From the NCBI GenBank assembly GCA_963931865.1, contig OZ007513.1, positions 12,956,751-13,020,750 of the forward strand: DNA of 64,000 nt. The letters run 5' to 3'. The translations under genes and the position numbers were made by a program. The stretch is from Axinella damicornis (lineage: Eukaryota; Porifera; Demospongiae; Axinellida; Axinellidae). Numbering within the stretch: position 1 is the first letter of the stretch; the number at the start of each line of letters is the position of its first letter. This document shows positions 1 through 22,512 of this stretch, one piece after another. Under the pieces are notes generated by a model. The model did no database searches. It worked only from the letters and a program-made list of their open reading frames with translations, and was not told the origin of the DNA.

Positions 1-1151
1 CTGGGTCATGTTCAGTCATGTGAGTGACAGGGGCAGGTGTAGAAGACCTGCATGGGAACGAGCTAGGCTATGGCTCATATCATCGCAGTTAAAACTGCAC
101 TCCTTGACATGCAGCTCCAATTGAAATAGAATTATCCATGCCACAGATACCAGCTGCTCCCATCTCAATACTCCATTGCAATGACAATTTTTCAGTACTG
201 AATAGTTGAGAGGAACAGAACCCAAATTGTTGAAGCTTCATCCTCACATATTTTTGCCCTGCTGTTTTGTCCTCTGAGTGGACTGGCACAAATCTGTAGC
301 TAACTACTTTCACACTGGCTCCTGTAGGGCTTAGTAGATCCAATGCTCTGAATGGACCCAGCAATAGATCGACCCATTTTGCACTCTTCTTGCGGGTACT
401 TTTGGACAACTTTTGGGTGTGCTATTGCAGGCAGCATGTTCTTCTTGGATGCAACTTGCCTCCCCTCTTAGAGCCTATAAGAATCCCAACAAGGCATAGT
501 GGTCCAGTTAATCATAATGAGTTTACGAACTATCTGGGAAGAGAAACTGGCATGCACCCACCATTAAATTTCCATCACTGCAAACCCCAAAATAGGCAGA
601 GTTATCTATAGCTACAGCTAGCTACTGCGCGGCACACCCGGTCCTTTGCAGATTACATCTTGCAGGCCTAGCAGCACCATTTCCAGGAAACCACTGCTGA
701 AAACTGGCATACAAAAGCTGATTACCTGGCACACTAATTCTTTGCATCATAGCTAGTGCTGTGAAAGATATCGAAATACCGCATTGAATAATGTTGCATG
801 GCGGCTGGCCACCATGCCCACCGAGGCCAATGCAGGCACAACTATTTCACATGCCTCAACATCTGTAAATGCTCATAGTATATTAATCTATTATGTGTAC
901 CGATTTTGGTGCTTTCATCACAAAGTGAACAATAGGTTTTATATGCCCTGCACCAGGCATTGTCTGCATGAGTAGTGATGCCTGAGACCATGCAAGTGTC
1001 TGTGGCTAGGGAAGCTGATCACTAAAGCTTTGATGGACTCTAGGAGCAAAATAAGATCATGATGGGTGCATGCTGCAAATAGGCTTAATTAGCTGTAGCT
1101 AGCAATTTAGCATGCAATATTCATATCTCCCAACCAGCCACTCTCATCACA
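1..1151. other. Upstream region, no supported gene
   Basis: Only short open frames with no recognisable family are seen. Positions about 33-70 hold a degraded end of the AGCCTCGTTCCC MITE family found elsewhere in the window (here on the complementary strand, GGAACGAG followed by CTAGGCT). The last 60 bases before the ATG at 1152 are A/T-rich leader sequence. Confidence 0.4.
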
Positions 1152-4100
1152 ATGGCTTCCTACAAGGGAATGCTGTCCCTGGTCCTGACGGTGGCCCTAA
1201 CAGTGCTCCCTTCCTCTGGAACCATGCTCACCATCAAACCAAGCTCACCTAACATCACATGTCCCACTGAGATCACCTGTCTCACCCTCTCCGAGTATGC
1301 ACACAACCATTCAGAGTACTTCAATCACGCAAACATCACACTGCAATTCCTGCCTGGTAATCACACTCTTGATGTGAGCATAATAATCACAACAAGCAGT
1401 CAAATTCAGTATCTGGAAATTAATGGAAGTACTACATCAACACCAAGTATCGTTACGTGCAGTCCCAATGTTGGGTTTGGGTTCAGGGACATTTCAGAGG
1501 TGAGAGTTAGTGGTATGACATTCATTTCATGTGGCGGAACAGATTACCTCATACGGTATCCAGGTAGTCCCTTATCTTCACATTCACGAACCACAGTCTA
1601 CTTCGCAGTTTGGTTTCGTTCGGTCCAGTCCATTGAGATCACCAACTGTGTCTTCCGTGAAAGCGTTGGCAGTGCAGTTGCGATAGTGTACAGTACTGCA
1701 TCAGTAAGTGGGAACAATACTTTCTCCAACAACTGTAGAAGATGCTCAGGTGCAGGTGACTGTATACTTAGATCTAGATACAACTGTATTGGAAGTGGGA
1801 TCTATGTTGACAGAAGTAGTGTGACAATCCACGACAACACTTTCCATGGGGCATATGGTGGTGCAGGTGGTGGAGTAAGTGCATGGTACAGTCATGTGAC
1901 ATTCCACAATAACAACACTTTCTATGCGAACAGAGGTGGTGGAGTATACGCATACAGCAGTCGTGTGACATTCCATAATAACAACACTTTCCATGGGAAC
2001 GGAGGACCTGATGGTGGTGGAATATATGCACAGTACAGTAATGTGACATTCTTTGATAACAACACTTTCCATGGGAACTCAGCTAGGAGTGGTGGTGGAA
2101 TATATGCACAGTACAGTGATGTGACATTCTATGATAACAACACTTTCCATGGGAACTCGGCTAGGAGTGGTCATGGTGGTGGAGTGTATGTGCAGGACAG
2201 TGACGTGAGATTTAGTGGCACTAGTACATTCAGAGAAAACACAGCATGCGTTGATGGAGGAGGAATCTCCTCACATTCAAGTTCCATTAACATCAGCGGT
2301 AACAGTGACATCACAGTAGAGAATAACATGGCTCAAAGAGATGGAGGAGGAATCTATACAGCAAACGGTACCATTGACATTAGTGGCAGCACAACAGTCC
2401 AGAACAACACGGCACGACAAGATGGAGGAGGAATGTTCCTCTCACAGAGGAGTACCATTAACATTTGTAATACCAGTGACATCACAGTGGAAAACAACAA
2501 GGCTGAAAGAGATGGAGGAGGAATCTATACAACAGACAGTAACATTGACATTAGTGGCAGCACAAAGGTCCAGAACAACAAGGCACAAGAGGATGGAGGA
2601 GGAATCTACCTGAGCAGGACTCACCTGATATTTGCTGGAATCAACAAGCTCACAACTAACTCGGCAAGGCAAGGAGGTGGGATATTTGCTATAGCCAGTA
2701 GCACTGTTGATCTTAATGGAATGAATGATTTCATCGCCAACAACGCAGATTTCAGTGGCGGTGGGATCTGGGTGGATAATGGTACTTTAACATTAGATGG
2801 TAGCAACCATTTTGAGGAGTGCACTGCACGCTATGAAGGAGGGGGAATATTCACATCTGGTGCCACTGTTAATCTACCAGGAAACAACAAATTCCTGTCC
2901 AACTCGGCAACATTGAGAGGTGGAGGAATCAGTGCACGCTGGAGTCACTTCTCTTTCACCAACAGCAGCAAGTTTAGCAAGAACACAGCAGAAACAGGTG
3001 GAGGAATCTTTACTGACCTCAGCACCTTGGATTTTGATGGACTCAACACCATTGAACATAACTATGCCGACATTGGTGGAGGAATTTATATGCTTGAGAG
3101 TTCTCTTGACTTCCTTGGAGTCAACTCTTTCATCCTGAACCATGCCTCAAGAGACGGGGGAGGAATCTATGCTAGAGAAAATGGCACAATTTATCTCAGT
3201 GGTTCCAACATCTTCCAAGGAAATACAGCTGAAGAGAGAGGAGGAGGAATTTTCATGAAAGATAGCAATCTTACATCATGCACAAATGATGTTTCTACCA
3301 ACAATGCAACAACTGACTGTGTCCAAGGGGTCTTGAATTTACCTGGATACTCTGAATTCTGCAGGAACACAGCAATGACGGGTGGAGGACTTTACTCGAT
3401 TGACAGTATTTTGGATATTCCTGAAACACATACACTGAATTTCACTGCTAACATGGCCACAAATGCAGGTGGAGGTTTTGCCGCTATTGGCAGTACTGTC
3501 AACACCACTGGGTCCTTGGCCTTTGAAGCCAACTCAGCAATGAGCGGGGGAGGAATGTATTTGGAAGACACCAAAGCTAACTTGAGTGGACGAAACTATT
3601 ATAATCAAAACCACGCACACTATGAAGGAGGAGCAGTTTATATACGAGCTGGCAAAGTGAACCTCAATGGTGTTAAGCATTTTGTAAGCAATTCTGCAGT
3701 AATGAGAGGTGGATCAATCTCTGCAATATGCACCAATCTCAGTTTCAGTGGTACCACTACCATTCACAAGTCAACCAGCCAGCAGGGAGGGGCGATCCAT
3801 GTGGTGGCCAGTTCCATCATCTTTGAGTGTGCAACTGAGCTTCAGAACAATTCTGCACAATATGGTGGTGCAATATGCTTAGAGAACAGCACCGTTAGTT
3901 TTGCAAAACCTTGTATGGAATGCCTGGGAAGTGACGCTACACCCGAACCTGGTAGCTGCTTCATCAACAACGCTGCCCTCTGGGGAGGTGCTATGCAACT
4001 GGACCACCATTCCAGCATCAGATTCCACCCGTCTGCCAGTGCACTGTTTAATCATAACAGAGCTACAGAATATGGTGGAGCAATTTTTGTCGTTGACACA

Positions 4101-6308
4101 GTTGGCCAACATACATGCCCTCCAGTTATGCGTCTGCCATCACGAAATGAGTGCTTTTTTCATGTGAATAGCAATGAACTGTCTCAGACGGGAAGGGTCA
4201 ATCTAACCTTTCAAGGCAACACTGCAGGAAAAAGTGGGAGTGTTCTGTATGGTGGCATGCTGAATAAGTGTTACTACAGCTATTCAGAGGACTATACCGA
4301 CACTGTAGACCTCTTCAATAGATCCATCATACATGAAACTTACACTGGTGCACGTGAAACTGCTGCTATTTCTTCTGATCCAATGATGTGCTTCTGCTCC
4401 AAAAGAGGATCACCTCAATGTGAGCGCAAAGTGCAGAATAGAGATAGATTCCCTGGACAGATATTGAATGTGTCAATAATTGCAATTGATCAAACAAACA
4501 CTCCAGTTAACACGGATATCCACAGTGACCTGATTTCAGATGAAAGGCGCAATTCTAGGGTGTGTGAAAGCTTTTCAGAGGAGAGAGAGGGATTCTGCAC
4601 CAACAGAAGTTACACCATCACATCACCAAGGACTACTAGCGAGCTCTTGCTCTACCCGACCACTGCCTCTGGCAATTTACCAATTCCAGTGGTTCTGAAT
4701 GTTACATTTCAGGACTGCCCAACAGGTTTTGAGCAATCAAATTTCACCTACGAATGCATCTGTGATCAAAGGCTTCAGAAATTTACAAACACATGCGACA
4801 TAGAGACCCAAACATTGCTGCGAACTGGAAGAATGAACGGCACCTTTTGGGTGAATGCATCTTTCAGCAATGAAACACTAGATGGCTATATCCATCACAC
4901 TCAGTGTCCTCTCAACTACTGCACTAGACAGCAGAGGTATATCAACTTGAACAATCCCGATGAACAATGTGACTTTAACCATGCTGGCTTGCTCTGTGGA
5001 AAGTGTAAGGAGAATTTCAGCCTCATTCTGGGCAGCTTCCGGTGTGAAGAGTGCAGCAGCGAATACCTGGCTCTTCTGATACCATTCGCATTAGCTGGAG
5101 TGGCTTTGGTGATCCTGCTTTTCCTCTTGAAACTGACAGTAGCTACTGGGACCCTGCATGGGCTGGTATTCTATGCCAACATCGTTGCCGCAAACCATCA
5201 CATCTTCTTCCCACCTGACACCCACATTGTAGCTACGATCTTTATAGCTTGGCTGAACTTAGACCTTGGTATCGACACTTGTTTCTACACTGGGATGGAT
5301 GCTTACGGCAAATCATGGCTGCAGATTGTGTTCCCCCTCTACATTTGGGGGATAGTGGGATTCTTGATTTACATCAGCAGGCAATCTCGGCGTGTGACAC
5401 GGCTACTTGGAACCAACCCAGTGGCAGTCCTGGACACCCTCTTCCTACTGTCATACACAAAACTTCTGCGCACCATCATTGCCGCGCTCTCTCTCACTAT
5501 CCTTCATTATCCTCAGAGGGACAGCATTGTGTGGCTCTATGATGCAAGCGTTCCCCTACCAATATTGATCCCATTTTTTATAGCAGCGCTGATATTTTTG
5601 GTCTTCCTCTTCCTCCCGTACACTCTGCTCCTCCTCCTGGGTCAGTGGGTTTGGACTAAATCTGACAGCAAGGTGCTAAAATCCTGCTCAGGAAAGTGTT
5701 CGAGGCTGAAACTCAGTCTGAAAGCGATCCTGGATCCCTACCACGCACCCTACAAGCCTGAGCATTGCTACTGGACTGGGTTGCTGCTTCTGCTTCGCTG
5801 TCTTCTGCTTCTGGTCTCCGCCTTCAATATCAGCGGGGATATGGACAGTGCCAACCTCCTAGCCATTTTGTCAACCGTTGGTGTAGCTTTGGCAGTGTTT
5901 GCGCTATCTGGGAGGGTGTACAAAAGCTGGTATCTGAATGCTCTTGAGCTTTCATTTCTCCTGAACCTCATCATACTTTCTGCTGCCACCTACCATGTGA
6001 GGCTGGTCAGTGGAGACCAGGCTACAGTCGCATACATCTCTGTAGGCGTAGCGTTCCTGATCTTTGTTGGGATCGTTGCTTATCACATTAACCTGAGAAT
6101 GAAATGGAAACTCCAACACCTCCCTCGCTACATCAGAATGATCAGGAAAAGCAGCAAGAATTATGGCGATGAGAGTGAGACCAATACCGAGAACAGTAAC
6201 GATCAGAATCATCAGCAAGCGACCCGGCCCAAGGGTCCAACCACAACAGTCATTGAACTCCGCTCTCCTCTACTGATCGATGCTGATCGTGACGAGATTG
6301 ATAAGTAG
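1152..6308 (+). CDS. Beta-helix-repeat surface protein with C-terminal multi-pass membrane domain
   Basis: A single open frame of 1,718 residues. The first ATG is followed by a hydrophobic signal peptide (LSLVLTVALTVLPSSG). Residues of about 100-1000 are made of some 30 repeats of 20-40 residues with the pattern GGGIY...S...F..NN/GN, the hallmark of right-handed parallel beta-helix proteins; the GG[AI]/FxxN pairing recalls chlamydial Pmp repeats. NxS/T sites are abundant, as expected of an extracellular domain. A cysteine-rich linker follows (CPLNYC, then CDFNHAGLLCGKCKENF and FRCEEC). After it come about eight or nine hydrophobic segments, beginning at LLIPFALAGVALVILLFLL and ending near the charged C-terminal tail. 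The layout suggests a long extracellular stalk on a multi-pass anchor, perhaps adhesion or recognition; that role is inference. No intron is needed. Similar fusions are, from memory, common in sponge genomes. Confidence 0.8.
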   Translation: MASYKGMLSLVLTVALTVLPSSGTMLTIKPSSPNITCPTEITCLTLSEYAHNHSEYFNHANITLQFLPGNHTLDVSIIITTSSQIQYLEINGSTTSTPSIVTCSPNVGFGFRDISEVRVSGMTFISCGGTDYLIRYPGSPLSSHSRTTVYFAVWFRSVQSIEITNCVFRESVGSAVAIVYSTASVSGNNTFSNNCRRCSGAGDCILRSRYNCIGSGIYVDRSSVTIHDNTFHGAYGGAGGGVSAWYSHVTFHNNNTFYANRGGGVYAYSSRVTFHNNNTFHGNGGPDGGGIYAQYSNVTFFDNNTFHGNSARSGGGIYAQYSDVTFYDNNTFHGNSARSGHGGGVYVQDSDVRFSGTSTFRENTACVDGGGISSHSSSINISGNSDITVENNMAQRDGGGIYTANGTIDISGSTTVQNNTARQDGGGMFLSQRSTINICNTSDITVENNKAERDGGGIYTTDSNIDISGSTKVQNNKAQEDGGGIYLSRTHLIFAGINKLTTNSARQGGGIFAIASSTVDLNGMNDFIANNADFSGGGIWVDNGTLTLDGSNHFEECTARYEGGGIFTSGATVNLPGNNKFLSNSATLRGGGISARWSHFSFTNSSKFSKNTAETGGGIFTDLSTLDFDGLNTIEHNYADIGGGIYMLESSLDFLGVNSFILNHASRDGGGIYARENGTIYLSGSNIFQGNTAEERGGGIFMKDSNLTSCTNDVSTNNATTDCVQGVLNLPGYSEFCRNTAMTGGGLYSIDSILDIPETHTLNFTANMATNAGGGFAAIGSTVNTTGSLAFEANSAMSGGGMYLEDTKANLSGRNYYNQNHAHYEGGAVYIRAGKVNLNGVKHFVSNSAVMRGGSISAICTNLSFSGTTTIHKSTSQQGGAIHVVASSIIFECATELQNNSAQYGGAICLENSTVSFAKPCMECLGSDATPEPGSCFINNAALWGGAMQLDHHSSIRFHPSASALFNHNRATEYGGAIFVVDTVGQHTCPPVMRLPSRNECFFHVNSNELSQTGRVNLTFQGNTAGKSGSVLYGGMLNKCYYSYSEDYTDTVDLFNRSIIHETYTGARETAAISSDPMMCFCSKRGSPQCERKVQNRDRFPGQILNVSIIAIDQTNTPVNTDIHSDLISDERRNSRVCESFSEEREGFCTNRSYTITSPRTTSELLLYPTTASGNLPIPVVLNVTFQDCPTGFEQSNFTYECICDQRLQKFTNTCDIETQTLLRTGRMNGTFWVNASFSNETLDGYIHHTQCPLNYCTRQQRYINLNNPDEQCDFNHAGLLCGKCKENFSLILGSFRCEECSSEYLALLIPFALAGVALVILLFLLKLTVATGTLHGLVFYANIVAANHHIFFPPDTHIVATIFIAWLNLDLGIDTCFYTGMDAYGKSWLQIVFPLYIWGIVGFLIYISRQSRRVTRLLGTNPVAVLDTLFLLSYTKLLRTIIAALSLTILHYPQRDSIVWLYDASVPLPILIPFFIAALIFLVFLFLPYTLLLLLGQWVWTKSDSKVLKSCSGKCSRLKLSLKAILDPYHAPYKPEHCYWTGLLLLLRCLLLLVSAFNISGDMDSANLLAILSTVGVALAVFALSGRVYKSWYLNALELSFLLNLIILSAATYHVRLVSGDQATVAYISVGVAFLIFVGIVAYHINLRMKWKLQHLPRYIRMIRKSSKNYGDESETNTENSNDQNHQQATRPKGPTTTVIELRSPLLIDADRDEIDK

Positions 6309-6570
6309 GAGCTGTTGACACATGCACATTGATGATCCTTTACATTAGCTACTTAATGATCTCGAGCTTTCAGTTTAGTAGTGCAATAGAAACTTCGATT
6401 ATTATAGGAGTTGTAATGATATCTGAGTTTAAGGATGATTGTGTGTGCAGCGATATCTACAAGTATGGAATTCTGTGAGCAACAATGTAGCTAGCTAAGC
6501 ATTATTGTCATTAAAATTTTCCACAGTGGTTCATAGGAGAGTGTCAAGGTGGGACTTAAATTGCGATCTC

Positions 6571-6605
<35 letters not shown>

Positions 6606-6884
6606 ATATGTGAATGATATTTTCACATATAGAACACTAGTCATTTTCACTGACGAGGAGCCAACTGGGATTTGTGCCTAATGATCCCCTCGTTGCTATG
6701 CCAACCAATAGTCATACCTAGCTGTGTGTGCACTCTAGCCAAAACACTAATAGACCAGACAACGTTGGGTTTACAGGATCAGGGTATAAGAATTCAGTGC
6801 CTTCCTTACGTGGATGTCTCCAAATAAGGAAGGCAGGAAAATAATTTTAATAAAATATTTTCTGTACTGGTATGTAAGACATAT
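6309..6884. other. Intergenic, with 34-base poly-C tract
   Basis: The region separates the converging 3' ends of the beta-helix gene and PXMP4. A run of 34 C occupies 6572-6605. An A/T-rich stretch at 6842-6862 contains TTTAATAAAATATTTT, which could supply a polyadenylation signal for PXMP4 on the minus strand. No gene is seen. Confidence 0.5.
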
Positions 6885-9267
6885 CTACCATAGCACACTG
6901 TTGTTGTACACAATCAAGTCCCAGACACTATGCCAGACACTACTGTCATGGTAGAGGTAGGTCATGGAGTTCTGCAGAGAGGGTTGAAGAGTGCCCTTCT
7001 CGTACTCAAAGAGGCAGAGGACAATACCCCACATCACTGCTGCAAACCAGGGGAAGATATCAAACCTTGGGGTTGGTAGGTAGCCTCGCTTAACAGCTAC
7101 CTTGGAGAGCCCCACAGTGATCCTCGACAGGAGATAAAGATTGATCTGTGTGTGTGTGTGTGTGCGTGTGTGTGTGTGTGCGTGTGTGTGTGTGTGTGCG
7201 TGTGTGTGTGTGTGTGAGTGTGTGTTGAATTGAGGCCTCAAGTGAGACTTGTACCACCAGCATGGGAATGGGACTTGTACCACCAGCATCATGCCATGGG
7301 AATGGGACTGGCCAGTTGTAGGAATGAAACTAGTAATAATGAGACTTGCACGGAATGAGGTACACTCTGACCTGCATGTTGACTTTGTTGTTTTCTCCGA
7401 ACACAAAGTACCCGCAAGCGAAGGCAGCAATGAAATTGTGAACCGGATGTCTTCTCCCGAATACCTTCCATAAAAGGTAACAGATGGACTTGTATAATGT
7501 TGTGAAGAAAGCGAGATTTCTTGCGTGTTGGAAAGTTGCTCTTGCAATGAACTCAATCTTTTCCCTGAAGCTGAAGGAGGATAGAATCAACAGAATTATA
7601 ACGTCTGAGCAGGAATGCGGCCAAAGCTGACATGTTCCCACAATGGACTCAAACAGGTTTACAACATGTAGCAGACGAGGCAAATGCAGAGAACTGTGAC
7701 AATGCACAGCGCCCGCATCTAAGAGGTTATCCTGCGGTTATCAATGACATGGGCTGTAGTTTGGTGTCACGGTGACTTCATAGATGCAGATGATGTTGTG
7801 ACGTAAGGATGATGTCATCAAATGCAGAGAACTGTGACAATGCACAGCGCCCGCATCTAAGAGGTTATCCTGCGGTTATCAATGACATGGGCTGTAGTTT
7901 GGTGTCACGGTGACTTCATAGATGCAGATGATGTTGTGACGTAAGGATGATGTCATCAACTGCAGACCTGGTATCAAATGCAAGCCACAGTTTGTTAGCA
8001 TTCTTGTGGTTCTGACTCACCTTCCGTCATGGAATAGGAACGTCATGACAAGAGCATGTGGTAGCCGGATCTTCACCCCATACCTGGACGGTTGAGAGCA
8101 GGGTACAGTTGACAAACACAATGGAGGACTGGACGGTTGAGAGCAGGGTGCAGTCGACCAACACAATGGAGGACTGGACGGTTGAGAGCAGGGTGCAGTC
8201 GACCAACACAATGGAGGACTGGACGGTTTAGAGCAGGGTGCAGTCGACCAACACAATGGAGGACTGGACGGTTGAGAGCAGGGTGCAGTTGACAAACACA
8301 ATGGAGGACTGGACGGTTGAGAGCAGGGTGCAGTTGACAAACACAATGGAGGACTGGACGGTTGAGAGCAGGGTGCAGTTGACAAACACAATGGAGGACT
8401 GGACGTTATGAGCTTGACATCTACACTATACACCACAAGCATTTCTCATCTTTCCAGAAGCAGCAGTGGGTAGTCACTTAAATGTCGTGTTTGCGACCAG
8501 GATCAAGAACATCCTTGATCGCTTGATCATTCCCTCCCGAAGCTCTTGATAAATTGATTTACAGGGTTTCAAAGGACAAAAATATAGCCACACCTCACTA
8601 GTATCAGAGAAACATTGTTGATCCGTTGATCTCAGTTTGTTCTGATCCCCTGATCATGCAGTTCTTAAGTGTCGATCGCTTTATCCTGCTTCTACACGCA
8701 GCACGTGACTGACCCTAGTTTGCCACGCCCCTGCACACCCCTCACTCTGTCCCCCACATCCTCAGCACCCCTTCCCTCACTCTGTCCCCCACATCCTCAG
8801 CACCCCCTCCCTCACTCTGTCCCCCCACGCCCCTTGCACAACCCCTTCACTCGGTCCCCCCATGGCTCTGGTCCCTGCATCATCCCCCCCCCCCCCCCCC
8901 CCCCCCCCCCTCACTCTGTCCCCCACACCCCCCTCACTCTGTCCCCCCACGCCCCCCTCACTCTGTCCCCCCACCTCCCCCCTCAATCTGTCCCCCCACG
9001 CCCCCCTCACTCTGTCCCCCCAAGCCCCCCCCCCCCCCCCCCCCCCCCGTACGTCACTCCGTCCCCCCACGCCCCCTTCACTCTGTCCCCCCACGCCCCC
9101 TTCACTCTGTCCCCCCATGTCCCTTGCACACCACCTCCACACGGTCCAGGCCTCCCTCAATCTGTCCCTCCTTACGCGACTCCATTCCTGAACCCTTTGA
9201 TAAGACTGAAGATATGACGGTAGCGTGGATCCACCAACACCTTGTTCACCTCAGCCATCATGCCCAT
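6885..9267 (-). CDS. PXMP4: Peroxisomal membrane protein 4 (PMP24), four exons
   Basis: A Tim17-like multi-pass protein of the peroxisomal membrane; its exact role is unsettled. Exons on the minus strand are 9267-9176, 8083-8021, 7564-7372 and 7145-6885. All introns are GT-AG and phases match, giving about 202 residues (human is 212). Family landmarks in order: KGFRNG, IRLPHALVMTFLF, the FGENN motif before the third junction, LYLLSR, then LFEYEKGTLQPSLQNSMTYL and the terminal VYN. The start chosen is the first of three closely spaced in-frame Met codons (9267, 9261, 9258). Intron 1 holds a 45-bp minisatellite that repeats the exon 2 acceptor. Intron 3 ends in a CA microsatellite against the exon 4 acceptor. 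Intron 2 contains a 138-bp tandem duplication. The gene shares a 310-bp divergent promoter region with METAP2. Confidence 0.9.
7141..7225. repeat. TG/CA microsatellite at PXMP4 exon 4 acceptor
   Basis: Interrupted (TG)n on the plus strand, (CA)n in the PXMP4 transcript. It ends directly at the AG before exon 4 and takes the place of a normal polypyrimidine tract. Confidence 0.85.
7681..7960. repeat. 138-bp tandem duplication in PXMP4 intron 2
   Basis: The segment beginning AAATGCAGAGAACTG is repeated once with a 138-bp period; the copies are almost identical by eye, which suggests a recent event. No coding content. Confidence 0.9.
8086..8404. repeat. 45-bp minisatellite containing the PXMP4 exon 2 acceptor
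   Basis: About seven copies of a 45-bp unit beginning GGACGGTTGAGAGCAGGGTG. On the gene (minus) strand each copy carries CTCTCAACCGTCCAG, identical to the acceptor used for exon 2 at 8083, so the 3' splice site is presented several times in a row. Confidence 0.9.
8690..9170. repeat. C-rich simple repeat in PXMP4 intron 1
   Basis: Imperfect repeats of CACTCTGTCCCCCCACGCCC with pure C runs of 27 (8884-8910) and 24 (9025-9048). Long proline-rich open frames here result from composition and are not genes. On the gene strand this is G-rich and could form G-quadruplexes. Confidence 0.8.
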
Positions 9268-9576
9268 GGTCTACGTCTCAGGTCAAATCATAGATATATA
9301 TAATCAGGTGATAATAGAGCGTTTCGCTCTATTATCTATGGTCAAATAAACCGCGTTTGCATGTTCTCCAAATAACGCCCATCACAATTTGGTAAAATTC
9401 ACGTGTGGAGTCAGCAAAGGTGGAGTCAGCAAAGGTTCAGCTGTTCTGCTGTTGTGGCGGAAGGCTCTTATCAGGCAGTTCTGTAAGACTTTAACAGTGA
9501 GTCTCTGGGAGACTGCTTACCCAGAAATGAGCTTGGGGGGCAGAGCCATCTTTGCACAAGTTTTACTGCACAAGTG
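9268..9576. promoter_or_regulatory. Shared divergent promoter region of PXMP4 and METAP2
   Basis: Only 309 bp separate the start codons of the two divergent genes, so their core promoters must lie here or overlap. It contains a perfect hairpin at 9310-9336 (12-bp arms, ATAATAGAGCG, 3-base loop). No clear TATA box was identified. Confidence 0.6.
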
Positions 9577-21420
<11,844 letters not shown>

Positions 21421-21529
21421 TTCTAATAATTGATAAGTTTTTTAAGCTTTCTGTTCCTAGACTCATTCCAAAGTCATTTTTGAAAGCTGAGTGAAATGGC
21501 TGGACTGCTTCCATGCATCTGTCAATACT

Positions 21530-21705
21530 AGCCTATGGTGGACCCTGGAAACAAGACCCCCCCTGCGCAGCGACAAGGGGGAGCCACGCAGGGGGGGGGG
21601 GGGGGGGGGGGGGGGGGGGAGCCTGGAAACAAGACTCCCCCTGCGCAGCGACAAGGGGGAGCCACACCGGGGGGAGCCTGGAAACAAGACCCCCTGCGCA
21701 GCAAC
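21530..21705. repeat. Triplicated segment with poly-G
   Basis: Three copies of CCTGGAAACAAGACYCCC followed by CTGCGCAGCRACAAG, the first followed by 29 G (21591-21619). It lies 110 bp past the METAP2 stop. The motif GAGCCTGGAAACAAGA recurs at 48624. Confidence 0.8.
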
Positions 21706-22512
21706 AAGTAGGAGACTTGTTACGATACAGTAGCTATTCAGGAAAGTGGTTGAGGATGTGAGGACAGTGTGTCAAGGCAAGCGAGCACAACCATACCAAA
21801 ACTCATAGCTACATGTACAATTTGTAATCAGTGTCACACAACTTGCTTGCATGTAGGAATTGCACATAATTATTACAGCTACACAATTGCAGCTGCTTCC
21901 CCGCTCTTCTCAGTATGGACGCACTCCTGCGGACCTACATCACGAAAGGATGTGATAATATTATAAGACAGTGTTATAACAAACAGCTAGCATTATAAAT
22001 TATTGCCAGACAGATTTTGAACAGAGCTCCTTGAGCTACGCCTCAGCTGAAGACTGCAGTGAGCTCTATGATGTGTACAGACACCAAACTCAACAGTTTA
22101 GCAGCCAGCATCGAACTGTTTTGGCTACTCAAGAACCAGGTAACAGTGAGTCACTCCCAAATTGTAAATGCACTCTGCAGTGCAAACATGGCTTTGTAAA
22201 TTAGATCTCCTCCTTAGCCACAGACATGACACTCACTAGCTATCAGATTTGGTTTCATACCTGAGGCTTGTTAAAATCACAACAGCTGGTGTGTACGTGT
22301 GCGCGTGTGCATGTGCTTGCATGCTTGTGCACAAATCGTCAATGCAGCATTCCAGTTCTTAATCTTATGCAGTAGCTACTCATATCACAGCTCTAGTGGA
22401 TCATGTGATATCGGTCCCAGGTAAAGTTTTATTAATTGCATTATAATATTATATGGAACTGGTGGCCTTGAGTGTACTTCGAACTTTTGAGCATGTATCT
22501 CCGCTACATTCA
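21706..22512. other. Intergenic, no gene seen
   Basis: A/T-rich spacer between METAP2 and the paired MITEs; no open frame with family resemblance. Confidence 0.4.

Noticed and set aside
89..409. 106-codon minus-strand frame near the left edge
   Set aside because: No recognisable family, no splice or promoter context; most likely chance or an eroded repeat.
6885..7556. 223-codon minus-strand frame as one protein
   Set aside because: Its first part is read out of frame through exon 3 and the CA repeat; only 7145-6885 is coding, as the last exon of PXMP4.
8669..9217. Proline-rich open frames on both strands
   Set aside because: C-rich low-complexity intron sequence with long poly-C runs; no domain and lies in PXMP4 intron 1.
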